Shown here: one piece after another, positions 63,562-64,000 of the stretch
Position numbering within the stretch: position 1 is the stretch's first letter
Layout: every line of letters begins with the position of its first letter
Assembly (NCBI GenBank): GCA_036898135.1
Contig: CM072512.1
Coordinates: 44,530,204-44,594,203, forward strand
Length of the DNA: 64,000 nucleotides
Origin: Oncomelania hupensis
Taxonomy: Eukaryota > Mollusca > Gastropoda > Littorinimorpha > Pomatiopsidae
Direction of reading: 5' to 3'
Notes under the pieces: generated by a model
Told to the model about the DNA's origin: nothing
What the model saw: the letters and a program-made list of their open reading frames with translations, nothing else
The model's database searches: none
Program-made: the position numbers and the translations under genes

Positions 63562-64000
63562 AATGTTATTGCCCTTTTTTCTTCATATAAATGAATTTCC
63601 GAATGTCCTTCTGTAAATGAGAACAGTGGATTGTCTTGTAGCGTGTGGTCTGCTTAGAAGACATAACCACTTAAATAGTATTCCTAGGTCAACATAGTAA
63701 GCTTATTTTTAACTGTAAAACTTTGTGTTACAGAAGTCTGATGTGTGTGAGGGTAGTGATGTAGGGGAGTGATGTTTTTATTTTTATTGAAATAATATGA
63801 TTTTGTGTGTGAATTTAAATAAATGTTAAAAGGAAAAAGGGAAAACAATAACAAGAAGATATGACCCATTTGCGATTAAACAAACCAACATCATGTAAAA
63901 ACTGAAACATGTGTTTACTATTGCAAACTTTAAAAATCTCATTAAAAGGTATCGAACCAAAATATTTTTCTCTTTCATCAACCAGATCAGCACATTCAGA

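Overview
The window is nuclear DNA of an animal. Small exons joined by GT-AG introns of 0.3-9 kb, dense di- and trinucleotide tracts, several tRNA- or 5S-derived SINEs and at least three non-LTR retrotransposon families all fit a large invertebrate genome. A mollusc, perhaps a gastropod, is my best guess; this rests on repeat style and is not proven.

The main gene is a cytochrome P450 on the minus strand. I rebuilt it exon by exon from 50360 down to 10777: 17 exons, every junction GT-AG and every splice phase compatible. It carries a hydrophobic anchor, a proline-type hinge, an altered C-helix (WESLH), an altered I-helix (HGHQTL), an ExxR helix (EVLR), PERY and the haem loop FGSGPRTCLG. Two parts are unusual: a Gly/Phe-rich extension of at least 140 residues before the anchor, and a Ser/Thr-rich tail of about 135 residues on three to four extra exons. 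The 5' end of the gene lies beyond 50.4 kb and was not found.

Downstream on the same strand (3185-6651) is a lysine-rich repeat protein gene with two upstream exons that both splice in phase to one long terminal exon.

At 33347-36148 is a 2.8-kb DNA transposon with near-perfect terminal inverted repeats, an 11-bp inner inverted repeat, a 7-bp target duplication and a THAP zinc-finger first exon. It is P-element-like in layout. A second THAP first exon of the same kind lies at 23154-23314, inside an insertion that splits a retrotransposon.

The rest is repeats. One LINE family with a GGATA-type 3' tail is present in about eleven pieces (15.9, 17.6, 31.9, 39.7, 40-42.5, 42.6, 43.5-45, 46.6, 55.8-57.4, 57.9 and 61.1 kb), one of them with a 785-residue open frame. 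Older LINEs lie at 1-2271, 20.0-24.4 and 63.2 kb. There are also two 5S-rRNA-derived SINE copies, three tRNA-derived SINE types, a roughly 0.6-0.75 kb retroposon with a TATA box and ATTG-type tail (family B), a 450-bp repeat (family A), a 0.7-kb inverted pair (family D), a foldback element inside a GAA tract, a candidate solo LTR and a short interstitial telomere-like tract.
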